From: CAWHHZ01 sp963829355
GTDB taxonomy: Bacteria; Acidobacteriota; Thermoanaerobaculia; Gp7-AA8; JAHWKK01
Direction of reading: 5' to 3'
Length of the DNA stretch: 64,000 nucleotides
Assembly: GCA_963829355.1 (NCBI GenBank)
Contig: CAWHHZ010000009.1
Span: 305,580 to 369,579 of the forward strand
In this document: piece by piece, positions 36,901 to 45,490 of the stretch
How positions within the stretch are numbered: position 1 is the first letter of the stretch
How the letters are laid out: the number at the start of each line of letters is the position of its first letter
Made by a program: the position numbers and the translations under genes
Notes under the pieces: model-generated
Database searches by the model: none
Seen by the model: the letters and a program-made list of their open reading frames with translations, nothing else
What the model was told of the DNA's origin: nothing

Positions 36901-37884
36901 ATGCTTGTCGCGCTCGTGGACCCTATCTCGAAGTCTCTGATTTCCAGCTCCGACCGTCCTTCACGACAGTCTGGTTCCTCGCCCGAGACCCGGGCCGTGA
37001 GGCAGGAGCTCGACCTGATCGAGCTGCGCAGAGAGCTGGCTGAATGGAAGCTGCTCGGCCGCCGCCTCTCATCGATCTTCGAAAGGGCTCCGGTGGGCAT
37101 TTTCATCAAGGATTTCGACGGCGTCTATCTCCACGCAAACCCGACGGCCGCGTCCGTCCTGCAGCGAGACCTCGAGCAGTTGATCGGCAGCAGCGACGAA
37201 GATCTGTTCGGATCCGTTGCCGCTCAGGAGATCAGGGACATCGACCAGTACGTCGCCACCACGAGCCGCCCGTTCCGCTACGAGGCCCGGCGCGTCACGG
37301 CCGCAGGCGAGAGGGTGTTTCAGACCACAAAATGGCCGATGACCGACGAGGCCGGGAGAACATCGGCCATCATCGGCATGTCGCTCGACATCACCGATCA
37401 GACGTATGCGGACGAATACTACAGACTGCAGAGCGGCGTCTCCGAGACCCTTCAGGCGTCTTCGAGCGTCGATCAGGCGCTCCGGTCTCTCCTGCCGCGA
37501 ATCCGGGACGTGTTCCGGGCCGACATCGCTTTTCTGTGGAGCCTGAGCGATCAGAACAAGCTCGAGATGGTCGCGCACGATCTCGACAGGCCAGGATTCG
37601 CAACGGACCTCACCGAGGAGAGCGCGGCAGTCGCCCTGGACCCGCCGACCGATCTTGATTCGTGCTCGATCACGACCATTGAAGACGAGAGTCCGCGTCT
37701 TGTCTTTGCGCGCCAGGCGGGACTCGCACTTCGCTTCATGCTTCCCGTCAGGGAAGGCACCCGGTTTTCTGTGATCGAGGTCATGGCGAGAGACTCTCGC
37801 TTCCCGTCCGAGCGACTCGTTCAGAACCTGGAGGAGGCGCGGCGGCGGATCAGCCAGTTCGCGCGCCTCGTCACCCGGCAGTAG
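36901..37884 (+). CDS. PAS-GAF sensory protein without output domain
   Basis: A 327-residue protein. After a polar start and short helix (LDLIELRRELAEWKLLGRRL) comes a PAS domain (about 55-165: SIFERAPVGIFIKDFDGVYL, ASVLQRDLEQLIGSSDEDLF, with a PAC end SAIIGMSLDITDQ). A GAF-like domain follows (about 180-320: RIRDVFRADIAFLWSLSD). No kinase, cyclase, HTH or phosphatase domain follows, so it may act through a partner protein. The ATG at 36901 lacks a well-spaced ribosome site and the true start could be a little later. It ends at a region with a terminator. Confidence 0.75.
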   Translation: MLVALVDPISKSLISSSDRPSRQSGSSPETRAVRQELDLIELRRELAEWKLLGRRLSSIFERAPVGIFIKDFDGVYLHANPTAASVLQRDLEQLIGSSDEDLFGSVAAQEIRDIDQYVATTSRPFRYEARRVTAAGERVFQTTKWPMTDEAGRTSAIIGMSLDITDQTYADEYYRLQSGVSETLQASSSVDQALRSLLPRIRDVFRADIAFLWSLSDQNKLEMVAHDLDRPGFATDLTEESAAVALDPPTDLDSCSITTIEDESPRLVFARQAGLALRFMLPVREGTRFSVIEVMARDSRFPSERLVQNLEEARRRISQFARLVTRQ

Positions 37885-37912
37885 AGCTCGCATCGGAAAG
37901 GGTCCTTCGACG

Positions 37913-37946
37913 AAAAAACCTCGCGGAATCGGAAAACTCCGCGAGG
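37913..37946 (-). terminator. Terminator between PAS-GAF gene and minus-strand small gene
   Basis: CCTCGCGGA (37919-37927) pairs with TCCGCGAGG (37938-37946). On the minus strand the stem is followed by a T-run (complement of A at 37913-37918), so it ends the gene whose stop is at 37975. It could also slow transcripts from the plus side. Confidence 0.8.
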
Positions 37947-37974
37947 CTAAAAGGAAGAACGCCGATGCTCTCGA

Positions 37975-38319
37975 TCAGCGCAACGCCAGGGTCCTGGGAT
38001 AAGCCCATGTCCGTCTCGTACGTACGGACTGTTTCAGTTCCCTCTTCAGATAGTCGATTTTTACCTCGCGCTGCGGGTCGGCCTGCAGCGCTTCCAGACT
38101 CTTTCGTCCGATCACGATCCGTTCAATCCGGCATGATTCGCCACTGCCGGTCCTGAACTGAATCCTGTCTGGATACTCCTCGATCCGGCCGATCGAGCCC
38201 GGCGGCATCACGGAAACGATCTCCTGAGCCAGCCGGAACGACGCATGCGCCTGATCATCGAACGCACCATTCGCCTGCGCACTCGTTATCGTCGTCGTTC
38301 TCAATTCATCCAGCAACAT
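37975..38319 (-). CDS. Hypothetical 114-residue protein
   Basis: Not recognised. The protein is soluble and mixed alpha/beta: DDQAHASFRLAQEIVSVMPP, RIEEYPDRIQFRTGSGESCR, RIVIGRKSLEALQADPQR and a basic end (RTRRTWAYPRTLALR). An open frame continues upstream into the sensor-kinase gene, but ATG 38319 has GGGAG upstream and marks where protein-like sequence begins. It sits about 100 bases after the sensor kinase on the same strand and ahead of its own terminator. Function is unknown. Confidence 0.55.
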   Translation of the reverse strand: MLLDELRTTTITSAQANGAFDDQAHASFRLAQEIVSVMPPGSIGRIEEYPDRIQFRTGSGESCRIERIVIGRKSLEALQADPQREVKIDYLKRELKQSVRTRRTWAYPRTLALR

Positions 38320-38419
38320 CTCTCTACTCCCTCTCCCGGTTAATCCTTCTTCGTACTTGATAAGACGTACCCAGGACGGAAAAGTTGCACGGCAGCTGTG
38401 AACACAATGTGAAGACCAG

Positions 38420-39964
38420 TCATGCGAGAGGGAGCCGCACCTCGGCGATCGCGCCACCGCTCTCCCGGTTGCTGAGGATGATCGATCCGCCGTATCCCTC
38501 GACGATCGCCTTGACGATCGCCAGCCCCAGGCCGGTGTGCAGTTCGGCGCCGGAGTCGTCCGGCCTGTACGTGAAGAATCGGTCGAACACTTTTCCATGA
38601 TGACCCGAGGGAAAGCCGGGACCGCCATCTTCAATGATGGTCACGACCGATCCGCCATCACGCGAGAGTCTCACATTGATGGTTCCTCCGGGCGGTGAGA
38701 ATGAAACGGCATTGTCGAGAAGATTCTCGAAGACCTGAGCGAGACGCTCGCCCGACGCGCTGACCATCGCTCCATCCTGTGCGACCTCGAGATCGAACGA
38801 CACGCCCTTGCCCCCCCGCAGATCGAACCCTTCGACGATCATCGATACGAGCTCCACCAAATCGACCGTCTGGCGCGACTCGGCGCCCAGTCTCGCATCG
38901 ATGAGCGTGACATCGCGAAGCGCCGACAGGAGATGCTCCATCCGGGCGACCTCCCTCTCGACGATCCTCAAAAAGCGCCTCCGGTCAGCCGGGTCACTCA
39001 CCTCACTCAGCATTTCCGTGGCGTTTCTGATCGACGCGAGCGGGTTCTTGAATTCATGGGAAACATCGGAGGCGAATGACTCGCTGAACTCCTGATGCAT
39101 CTCGAGCCGGTTCGTCAGACGTTCGAGCGCCCGGGAAAGATCTCCGATCTCATCTCTTTTCGTGCTCCCCCGGAATCTGCCCAGAAGTCTCCCCCGCCGG
39201 TCCAGAATGGCACCAGCTTCCTCGCGCAGCTGCCGGATCGGCCGGACGATCGTCGCGGCGATCCACAAACTGATCAGCGCCGAGATCACGAGCGCCACGA
39301 GGAAAATCTGAAAGATGCCGATCCGGACTGCGTAGAGGTCGTGAAGGATCCCGATCGTGCTCTGCGAAACGAGAACAACCGCCTCCGGACGCCCTTCATC
39401 CCGCTCCACCGGGACCGCAGCGTACAGGATGACGGAAGGCGGATTCGTGGACGTGATGCGCTTGCCCTTTCCGCGTGCTCCGGAAAAGGCTGCCGCAATC
39501 TCGTCACCACGAAGAACGGACGCGTCCTCGTATCCCTCACCGGCAGCGGGGATGTTCTCAGGAGGGCGCACCAGACGCAGAGGTTTCCGCAGAAGAAATG
39601 ATCCCACCCGGTAAAGCCACGATCGCCTCAGCTCCGAATGTCCGCCGCTGATCGGATCCCCGATCGCCGAGTCCGCGACGACGTGTCCGCTGCGATCGAC
39701 GATCCTCACCCTCAGGTCGGAAGCGGTCTCGATCCGGTCGAGGAGTGCCTGATACGCAGAGATCTCCTCCGCCGGCCCGATGGTCTCGATCGCCGCGGCG
39801 AGCACCTCCGCCTTTCCGAACATCGCCCGCTCCTGCGCAGCAACGAGATGATCCTCGTAGATGTCGAGGTAGAGGATCCCTGCGATCGGCAGAATCACCA
39901 GCAGCAGATTGAACGCCATCAGGCGAATCGCGATCCGGGACACGTACTGTCTCCAGTCGGACAT
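38420..39964 (-). CDS. Sensor histidine kinase (ChvG-like architecture)
   Basis: A 514-residue membrane kinase: first TM (LMAFNLLLVILPIAGILYL), a periplasmic domain of about 190 residues, second TM (IFQIFLVALVISALISLWIAA), HAMP (TIVRPIRQLREEAGAILDRR), phospho-acceptor His in ASDVSHEFKNPLASIRNATE, and an ATPase domain with VFENLLDNAVSFSPPGG, DGGPGFP and TGLGLAIVKAI. The long periplasmic part and HAMP length recall ChvG/ExoS kinases. The probable partner regulator is the divergent OmpR-type gene at 40450. ATG 39964 lies two bases after the stop of a small membrane-protein gene, indicating coupling. Confidence 0.9.
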   Translation of the reverse strand: MSDWRQYVSRIAIRLMAFNLLLVILPIAGILYLDIYEDHLVAAQERAMFGKAEVLAAAIETIGPAEEISAYQALLDRIETASDLRVRIVDRSGHVVADSAIGDPISGGHSELRRSWLYRVGSFLLRKPLRLVRPPENIPAAGEGYEDASVLRGDEIAAAFSGARGKGKRITSTNPPSVILYAAVPVERDEGRPEAVVLVSQSTIGILHDLYAVRIGIFQIFLVALVISALISLWIAATIVRPIRQLREEAGAILDRRGRLLGRFRGSTKRDEIGDLSRALERLTNRLEMHQEFSESFASDVSHEFKNPLASIRNATEMLSEVSDPADRRRFLRIVEREVARMEHLLSALRDVTLIDARLGAESRQTVDLVELVSMIVEGFDLRGGKGVSFDLEVAQDGAMVSASGERLAQVFENLLDNAVSFSPPGGTINVRLSRDGGSVVTIIEDGGPGFPSGHHGKVFDRFFTYRPDDSGAELHTGLGLAIVKAIVEGYGGSIILSNRESGGAIAEVRLPLA

Positions 39965-39966
39965 CT

Positions 39967-40347
39967 TCAGCTCGTCTTCCTCTCGTGCACCTGAAGATGG
40001 AGTGTAGCCCGATCGGTCCCACCAGTGGCATCGTGTCTTCTCCGGCGGTCCATTTCGGCGGCGACGACATCCGTGGTCGCTGCGCCCGTCACGAGCAGGA
40101 GTGCGAGGAGGAAGATCGTCCGCGAGGGCGCTGAAGATGTCGCCGCCGCAGAGAGTGACTGAGCGGAGGTCAACGTCACGGCTTTCCCTCGGCCCGTGGG
40201 ACCGTGGAGGTCGTGCTCGGCACCACCTTCTCCGACGGCGGCCTTCTCGAGTCCTCCCGACACCGATCCCAGTGCAATCGGCACCAGGACCAGCACCGCA
40301 GCCAGCATGATCATCAGGGGCAGCATCTCTTTCTTCTGCTCGTTCAT
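39967..40347 (-). CDS. Small membrane protein coupled to the sensor kinase
   Basis: A 126-residue protein with two hydrophobic stretches (LPLMIMLAAVLVLVPIALG and TIFLLALLLVTGAATTDVVAA) around a polar glycine-rich loop, and a polar tail (DRRRRHDATGGTDRATLHL). ATG 40347 has a strong ribosome site (GGAGG six bases before). Its stop is two bases before the kinase ATG, so the two are translated together. I do not recognise the family. A role as kinase accessory or signal input is inferred from position only. Confidence 0.6.
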   Translation of the reverse strand: MNEQKKEMLPLMIMLAAVLVLVPIALGSVSGGLEKAAVGEGGAEHDLHGPTGRGKAVTLTSAQSLSAAATSSAPSRTIFLLALLLVTGAATTDVVAAEMDRRRRHDATGGTDRATLHLQVHERKTS

Positions 40348-40449
40348 CGGGTGCCTCCACACACAATAGACATCCAGACGTTGACGAGGGCGCGACCGAA
40401 AAGATCAAATCAGAAGGCAAGGTTGTGGCACGATTGAGGCGGAGCAATC

Positions 40450-41175
40450 ATGAGCAATGCAATCCAGAGAAGAGTCGCGATCGTCGATGACGAGAAGAAC
40501 ATCCGCGACACCGTGGCGTTCGCCCTCGATCGCGACGGGTACGACGTCTCTACATTTGCGGACGGTCAGGAGGCGTGGGACCGGTTCCAGCGGGAGCTGC
40601 CGGATCTCGCCATCCTCGACATCCTGATGCCGCGGATGGACGGTCTCGAGCTCTGTCGCCTCCTGCGGGCCAGGAGCCAGTCGATGCCGATCATCTTCCT
40701 GACATCTCGGGACGAGGAGTTCGATCGGGTCCTGGGACTCGAGCTCGGAGCAGATGACTACCTCTGCAAGCCGTTCTCGATGCGTGAGCTCGCCGCTCGC
40801 GTCAAAGTCCTTTTCCGGAGACTCGCGCTGCAGAGTCCAGGAGCGGATCAGGGGAGCGAAAAGCCGTTCGTGGCAGGTCCGCTCGAGCTCGACCTGCAGC
40901 GGTATCTCGTTCGCTGGAACGGCAACCCCGTCGAACTGACCGTCACGGAAATCAGGATCCTCGAGGCCCTCGTCCGTCATCCCGGCCACGTCAAATCACG
41001 CCGGCAGCTCACCGACGAGGCATACCCGTTCGATACCTACGTGAGCGAACGAACGATCGACTCTCACGTGAAGCGGATCCGCCGCAAGTTCGAGAAGGTC
41101 GATCCGCAGTTCGACTCACTCGACGCCGTCTACGGAGCCGGCTATCGCTACAAGCTGCCTGGAGGCACCCAATGA
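40450..41175 (+). CDS. OmpR-family response regulator
   Basis: A 241-residue transcription factor. The receiver domain has the acidic pair in AIVDDEKNIRDTV, phospho-acceptor Asp57 in LAILDILMPRMDG, Thr in IIFLTSRDEEFD and Lys in DDYLCKPFSMREL. The C-terminal winged helix reads VELTVTEIRILEALVRHPGHV and YVSERTIDSHVKRIRRKFE, then AVYGAGYRYKLP. It is divergent from the membrane-protein/kinase pair with about 100 bases between, an arrangement typical of a two-component system that autoregulates. The stop overlaps the alaX ATG (ATGA at 41172). Confidence 0.93.
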   Translation: MSNAIQRRVAIVDDEKNIRDTVAFALDRDGYDVSTFADGQEAWDRFQRELPDLAILDILMPRMDGLELCRLLRARSQSMPIIFLTSRDEEFDRVLGLELGADDYLCKPFSMRELAARVKVLFRRLALQSPGADQGSEKPFVAGPLELDLQRYLVRWNGNPVELTVTEIRILEALVRHPGHVKSRRQLTDEAYPFDTYVSERTIDSHVKRIRRKFEKVDPQFDSLDAVYGAGYRYKLPGGTQ

Positions 41176-41954
41176 CTGAGCTCCGATACATGCACGACAT
41201 GCAGCTCCTGGAGCTCGACGCGCGAGTCACTCGCATCACGCCGGTCGGCGATCGCCGGAGTGTCAGTCTCGATCAAACCATTTTCTATCCCCAGGGCGGA
41301 GGCCAGCCGTTCGATCAGGGCTCGATCACCGGGCCCGAAGGGAAGATGGACGTGCAGGAAGTCAGGTGGGGGGAGCTCGGTCCCGAACACATCGGAGCCG
41401 TGACCGGCACGCTGGAGGCGGGACAGCAGGTGCGCCTCATGGTAGACCGCGACCGGAGGGAGCTTCACACCAGAATCCACTCGGCCGGCCATCTCGTCGA
41501 CATGGCGGTTGATCGCCTCGGGCTCGGCTGGGTGCCCGGGAAGGGCTACCACTTTCCCGAGGGGCCTTATGTCGAGTATCGCGGATCGCTCGAGACGCCA
41601 AAGGAAGAGCTGATCGAGCGGCTCGAGACCACGATTGCGTCACTCCTCGAGGAGAACTTCTCGACCGAATTGCGCTTCGTTCCTTCCGATCAGCTGGGGC
41701 AGTACTGCCGCGTCGTTCCCGAAGGAATCCCGACTGACGAGCCCGTTCGTATCGTTCTCTACGGCCGGTTTGGCGTCGCCTGCGGAGGCACCCATGTTGA
41801 GCAACTCGGAGACATCGGGCGGGTCGTCATCAGGAAGATCAAGGCAAAAGGCGATGCCGTGCGAGTCTCGTACGCCGTCGATCAGAACCGCACGACAACC
41901 GAAGTACGCGACAGTCAGGACGTACGCGATCCTTCGCTTCGCCAGACTGTGTGA
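41172..41954 (+). CDS. alaX: Alanyl-tRNA editing protein AlaX, with repeat-derived C-terminus
   Basis: A free-standing trans-editing factor that deacylates Ser- or Gly-tRNA(Ala). The 260-residue protein has the AlaRS second-additional domain: TIFYPQGGGQPFDQGSI, zinc ligands in TRIHSAGHLVDMAV (HxxxH) and GVACGGTHVEQLGDIG. The ATG overlaps the stop of the response-regulator gene. The last 16 residues (EVRDSQDVRDPSLRQTV region) are encoded by a fragment of repeat family 1: GCGACAGTCAGGACGTACGC is the reverse complement of a module in other copies. So a repeat has landed in the 3' end and replaced the original tail. Confidence 0.9.
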   Translation: MTELRYMHDMQLLELDARVTRITPVGDRRSVSLDQTIFYPQGGGQPFDQGSITGPEGKMDVQEVRWGELGPEHIGAVTGTLEAGQQVRLMVDRDRRELHTRIHSAGHLVDMAVDRLGLGWVPGKGYHFPEGPYVEYRGSLETPKEELIERLETTIASLLEENFSTELRFVPSDQLGQYCRVVPEGIPTDEPVRIVLYGRFGVACGGTHVEQLGDIGRVVIRKIKAKGDAVRVSYAVDQNRTTTEVRDSQDVRDPSLRQTV

Positions 41955-42214
41955 AAAACCGATCGGCTTCGCGACCGTCTTTTTTGGAGTGCTGAGCTCG
42001 CCGAAGGACGAGCTCAGCTTTACATCACGCCGCCTTACGGGCTGCGGCGGGTTGCAAGCTGCAGTGGAAATTTCCTGACTGGTCCCGATTGAGGCCTCGA
42101 TGGTGGTTGCCACGGGATCCAAAGCGGGGCTCGTCCTCCGGCGAGCACCGCACTCCAAAGTCACAGCCTCGATTCACGAGGCGTTTTCACACAGTCGCTT
42201 CGCTCAGGATGACA
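41905..42214. repeat. Repeat family 1 copy E with nested inverted repeat
   Basis: The left part (41905-41957) contains reversed family-1 modules and the right part (42184-42214) the closing CGCTCAGGATGACAG. Between them is a nested inverted repeat: ACTGTGTGAAAA (41946-41957) against TTTTCACACAGT (42184-42195), and inside these TTTGGAGTGC versus GCACTCCAAA-like arms. This looks like a small non-autonomous element inserted in the older palindrome. It fills the gap after alaX. Confidence 0.75.
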
Positions 42215-42323
42215 GTCGGCGTCGCGAGCTGCGCCAACTCGCAGAGAAACCCGCCTCGCTCGGTCGGTCTCACACCCATGGCAGGTACGTTGCACCTCTG
42301 CCCCAAGGAAGGAGACTGCTGTC

Positions 42324-42591
42324 ATGGCAACTGAATCAACGACTCTGCGCGCCGCCGCACGAATCATCTCACTCGGCGCCTTTTATGCGGCAACTCACGC
42401 GTTTGACAACCCGAAGATCCGCAAGATGGCTCACCAGCTCGACCGTCAGATCGACAAGTTTCAGGGCGTGGCCGAGCACAAAGCAGAAAAGGCCACGAAA
42501 GAACGTGTCACACCACAAAGGCTACCTCGCCGCCGGCGTGGCCGTCCTGGCGATCGCCGGCGTCCTCATCGCCCGCGCCTCGACTGACTGA
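42324..42591 (+). CDS. Small protein with C-terminal membrane helix, apparent frameshift
   Basis: From ATG 42324 (AAGGAG upstream) the frame gives a 60-residue helical part (LRAAARIISLGAFYAATHAF, KMAHQLDRQIDKFQGVAEHK). Then it turns into an arginine-rich run. A neighbouring frame from about 42505 gives HHKGYLAAGVAVLAIAGVL and a stop at 42589-42591, which is a good membrane helix. One base too many near 42500 would explain this. Alternatively GTG 42505 starts a separate 28-residue peptide. No family is recognised. Confidence 0.5.
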
Positions 42592-42659
42592 TCACCAAGC
42601 TCAATGTCCTTGCCGGAGACCGAGGCACGCACACGCCTCGGGTCCGGAGAAGGGAAACT

Positions 42660-42851
42660 TTACCGGCCGCTACCCATCGGCATGAGCACCCAGAGGATGA
42701 TGTAGACGATCGTGCCTGGGAAACCTGCCGACAGGATCGACCCGATCACGTAGAGAATGCGCACGAGCGTCGGGTCCCAATCGAGCCACTCGGCGATCCC
42801 TCCGCATACGCCCCCCAGAATCTTGTGCTGTCTCGAGCGATGAAGTGGCAT
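42660..42851 (-). CDS. PspC-domain protein
   Basis: A 63-residue membrane protein with the PspC fold: HKILGGVCGGIAEWLDWDPT, VRILYVIGSILS and GTIVYIILWVLMPM. PspC is an envelope-stress sensor in E. coli; short stand-alone forms are common in other bacteria and their role is unclear. ATG 42851 (MPLHRSRQ) is preferred over the upstream start because GGGAG precedes it and the extra residues are unlike the family. Confidence 0.88.
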   Translation of the reverse strand: MPLHRSRQHKILGGVCGGIAEWLDWDPTLVRILYVIGSILSAGFPGTIVYIILWVLMPMGSGR

Positions 42852-42982
42852 CTGTCTCTGCGCTCCCTTTTTCCTTAAAGGACGCCGGAATGGCATCCCT
42901 CCAGAGAATACAATACGAGAATCGGACCAGTCTGTTTCGTCGCGTGGAGTTTGCTGGCATCCACTCTGCGTTAAAGTTATTC

Positions 42983-43951
42983 ATGAAAACGATGCGCGCA
43001 ATGATGCTCCTCGTGCTGGTCGGCCTGTTCGGCTTTCCAGCTGCGGCGCAGGCTGCCGGCGAACCAACGGCCAGCGACTCGATTGCGGTCGACTACGTGC
43101 TCGTGCCGTTCGTTGCGTTCAATGATCGCGGCAAGCCGATCCGAAATCTGCGCGAGCGGGACGTGCAACTATTCGTGGATGGATCACGGATCGATCTCGA
43201 CTTCTTCGAGAGGAGTCACGATGGGCCCGTATCGTTCACGATCCTTCTCGACGCCTCGGGCTCGATGGTTCTGGGAGGAAAGATGGATGGGGCGCGCCAT
43301 GCGCTCGAGACATTGATCCGCAAGCGCATCCCCGGAGATGACTACTCCCTCTACTCCTTCTCGATGGGCGAGGTTCGCCTTCTCGAACCCTTCACGACCG
43401 ACGGCGGCAGGATCCTCACGGCGTTCAATTCCGTCGAACCGTACGGCAAGACCGCACTGTTTGATGCGCTGCTGAGGATGCCCGACAAGACCATTCTCGG
43501 CAAGAACGGCGCCCGCGCCATCATTCTGCTCTCCGATGGACTCGACAACGCCTCGACGGTCAGCCGGGCTCAACTTGCCGAGGTTCTCGAAGGCGTCTCG
43601 GTCCCCGTGTACCCGATGAGTCTCAGGACGCCAGAGTCTGCCCTGGACCCGGAACTGCGAAACAACCGCGAGGCAAAGCTCGACCTCGCGGTGCTGGCCG
43701 GGGTGGCAGGATCGTCTGGCGGCCGCCTGACGGTCGCTCAGGAACCGGATGATCTGAGCCACGCCGTCGATCAGATGCTCCAGGAATTGAGGTCTCAGTA
43801 CCTCCTCGGGTTTTCGCCAAGTGGTGAAGGTGCGATAAGATATCGGCCGATTTCGCTGAGTCTTCGGCGTTCGGTCAGTTCCGTCAGAATTCGTGGGGGA
43901 TACCGCGGAACGGCTCCGCACCAGACTCGGCACCAATCGTCCCAGGAGTGA
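42983..43951 (+). CDS. Secreted VWFA-related acidobacterial-type protein
   Basis: A 322-residue protein with a signal peptide (MMLLVLVGLFGFPAAAQA), a beta-domain (DYVLVPFVAFNDRGKPI, LRERDVQLFVDG) and a von Willebrand A domain with the metal-binding MIDAS in ILLDASGSMVLGGKMDGA. The ending (LRSQYLLGFSPSGEGAIRYRP, VRIRGGY) is typical for the VWFA-related family expanded in Acidobacteriota. It probably works in protein contacts at the envelope. ATG 42983 is chosen as directly ahead of the signal peptide; the ribosome site is weak. Confidence 0.85.
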   Translation: MKTMRAMMLLVLVGLFGFPAAAQAAGEPTASDSIAVDYVLVPFVAFNDRGKPIRNLRERDVQLFVDGSRIDLDFFERSHDGPVSFTILLDASGSMVLGGKMDGARHALETLIRKRIPGDDYSLYSFSMGEVRLLEPFTTDGGRILTAFNSVEPYGKTALFDALLRMPDKTILGKNGARAIILLSDGLDNASTVSRAQLAEVLEGVSVPVYPMSLRTPESALDPELRNNREAKLDLAVLAGVAGSSGGRLTVAQEPDDLSHAVDQMLQELRSQYLLGFSPSGEGAIRYRPISLSLRRSVSSVRIRGGYRGTAPHQTRHQSSQE

Positions 43952-43991
43952 CACACTCTCTGGAACATCCAATAGCCAAGGAGAAACGTAG

Positions 43992-44609
43992 ATGAAGTCA
44001 ACGAAGATCGTAATGGTAACGCTGACAGCCGGGGCGCTCATGCTCGGTGGTTGCGCCACAAACAAGAGCGTCGACGAGCGGATTTCGCAGCTCGAGTCCC
44101 GGACGGATCAGAAGCTCGAAGGAGTCGCAGGTCAGATCGAGGATCTGCAGGAAACACAGCGCGAGCAGGCATCGAAGATCGAGGAAGTGAGCCGCGAAGC
44201 GCAGCAGGCGCTCGAACGGGCCGAAGAGGCGGGGATCCTGGCCAAGGGCCGGGTCGTGTTCGAGCAGTCGTTCACTGAGGATCGGGTCCGCTTCAAGCTC
44301 GGTTCTGCAACCCTCACCGATGAAGCCAAGGTCGCTCTCGATGAGTTCGCCGGTCGCGTCAAGGCGCTCGACCGTGGTGTCTGGATCGAGATCCAGGGAC
44401 ACACCGACACGTCCGGATCAGAGTCATACAACCACCAGCTCGGCTTCGACAGGGCCGAGGCAGTCAGAGCATACCTCTCGCAGAATCATGGGATCCCTCT
44501 GGCGCGCATGTCCACGATCTCATACGGCGAGAGCACTCCCGTCTCCCCGAACAACACCCGCGAAGGAAGAATGCAGAACCGTCGCGTCGTGATGGTCGTT
44601 CTCGAATAG
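43992..44609 (+). CDS. OmpA-family lipoprotein
   Basis: A 205-residue lipoprotein: lipobox in TAGALMLGGCATNKS, a coiled-coil (DERISQLESRTDQKLEGV to QQALERAEEAG) and an OmpA peptidoglycan-binding domain (VRFKLGSATLTDEAKVALDE, IEIQGHTDTSGSESYN, ISYGESTPVSPNN and NRRVVMVV). It should tether the outer membrane to peptidoglycan over the length of the coiled coil. The ATG has AAGGAG upstream. A clear terminator follows. Confidence 0.93.
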   Translation: MKSTKIVMVTLTAGALMLGGCATNKSVDERISQLESRTDQKLEGVAGQIEDLQETQREQASKIEEVSREAQQALERAEEAGILAKGRVVFEQSFTEDRVRFKLGSATLTDEAKVALDEFAGRVKALDRGVWIEIQGHTDTSGSESYNHQLGFDRAEAVRAYLSQNHGIPLARMSTISYGESTPVSPNNTREGRMQNRRVVMVVLE

Positions 44610-44634
44610 CGAATCCATTCCACCGATGAATCTG

Positions 44635-44661
44635 AAGGCGCTCCCGAGGGAGCGCCTTTTT
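44635..44661 (+). terminator. Terminator after the OmpA lipoprotein gene
   Basis: GGCGCTCCC (44637-44645) pairs with GGGAGCGCC (44648-44656) over a two-base loop, followed by five T residues. The preceding A residues give weak function in the other direction. Confidence 0.88.
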
Positions 44662-44702
44662 CGTTTTGCTCGCGAAACAGCCGGCGCCGAACCCAGCTCA
44701 GC

Positions 44703-45449
44703 CTACGCGGGTGTCTCCGCGAACCACGTGTCGTCGGCCGGCAAAGCTCCCTTCACGGCGGCCGCATACGACTGCCGGATCTCGTCGTAGCACTCGCAGG
44801 CATCGAGCTCGAGCATCTTCCTGTCCTGGATGATGATCTGACCGCGGCCGCCTCCCAGCCCCCCGCGGCTCCGGAACCTTCCGATGGCTTCGGTCACTCG
44901 GGCACGGGCAGTTCCCAGCATGTGGGCCAGGAACTCGTGACTCAGAGGGAGCTCGTCCGAATCGACACGGTCACTCATCGCCAGGAGCCACCTCGCAAGA
45001 CGCTCGTCGATCGAATGCAGCTGGTTGCATGCGGCGGTCTGCGAGATCTGGGAGAGCAGCGCGTAGGTGAATCGAAGCAGAAGGCGTTGCAGCATCTCGC
45101 CGCGCAGGAACTCCTCCTCGAGCACTCTGCGATCGACGCGAAACGCCGCTCCCGGATGCTGCACGACAGCTCGCAAGGGTTCGAGCCCCATCCCCAGGAA
45201 CCCGTGCAGCCCCGCCATCCCCTCGCGACCCACGACACCGACTTCGACCTGAGTCCCATCACGAAAGCCCCTGAGGAAGGAGATCACACCGCTGCTGGGA
45301 AAATAAACCCAGCTCCCTGGTCTCTCCGGCGCGAACAGGGTTTCCATATCATCGAGATCCACGCGCTCCATCCCCTTCTGCAGTCGTTTGAATTCCTCAT
45401 CCGAGAGTGCATCGAGTATCCAGTTTCTGGTGTGAAATCGCGAGCTCAT
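44703..45449 (-). CDS. Crp/Fnr-family transcription regulator
   Basis: A 248-residue regulator with a cyclic-nucleotide-binding-like beta barrel (WVYFPSSGVISFLRGFRDG, VEVGVVGREGMAGLHGFLG) and a C-terminal winged helix (LPLSHEFLAHMLGTARARVTEA, IGRFRSRGGLGGGRGQIII). There is no cluster of cysteines, so it is not an oxygen-sensing Fnr. The ligand is unknown. It is just downstream (same strand) of a DUF421 membrane-protein gene. Confidence 0.88.
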   Translation of the reverse strand: MSSRFHTRNWILDALSDEEFKRLQKGMERVDLDDMETLFAPERPGSWVYFPSSGVISFLRGFRDGTQVEVGVVGREGMAGLHGFLGMGLEPLRAVVQHPGAAFRVDRRVLEEEFLRGEMLQRLLLRFTYALLSQISQTAACNQLHSIDERLARWLLAMSDRVDSDELPLSHEFLAHMLGTARARVTEAIGRFRSRGGLGGGRGQIIIQDRKMLELDACECYDEIRQSYAAAVKGALPADDTWFAETPA

Positions 45450-45490
45450 TGGTGGCTTTCCATTCTCTTTCGCTTCCGCGGCAGGACATG

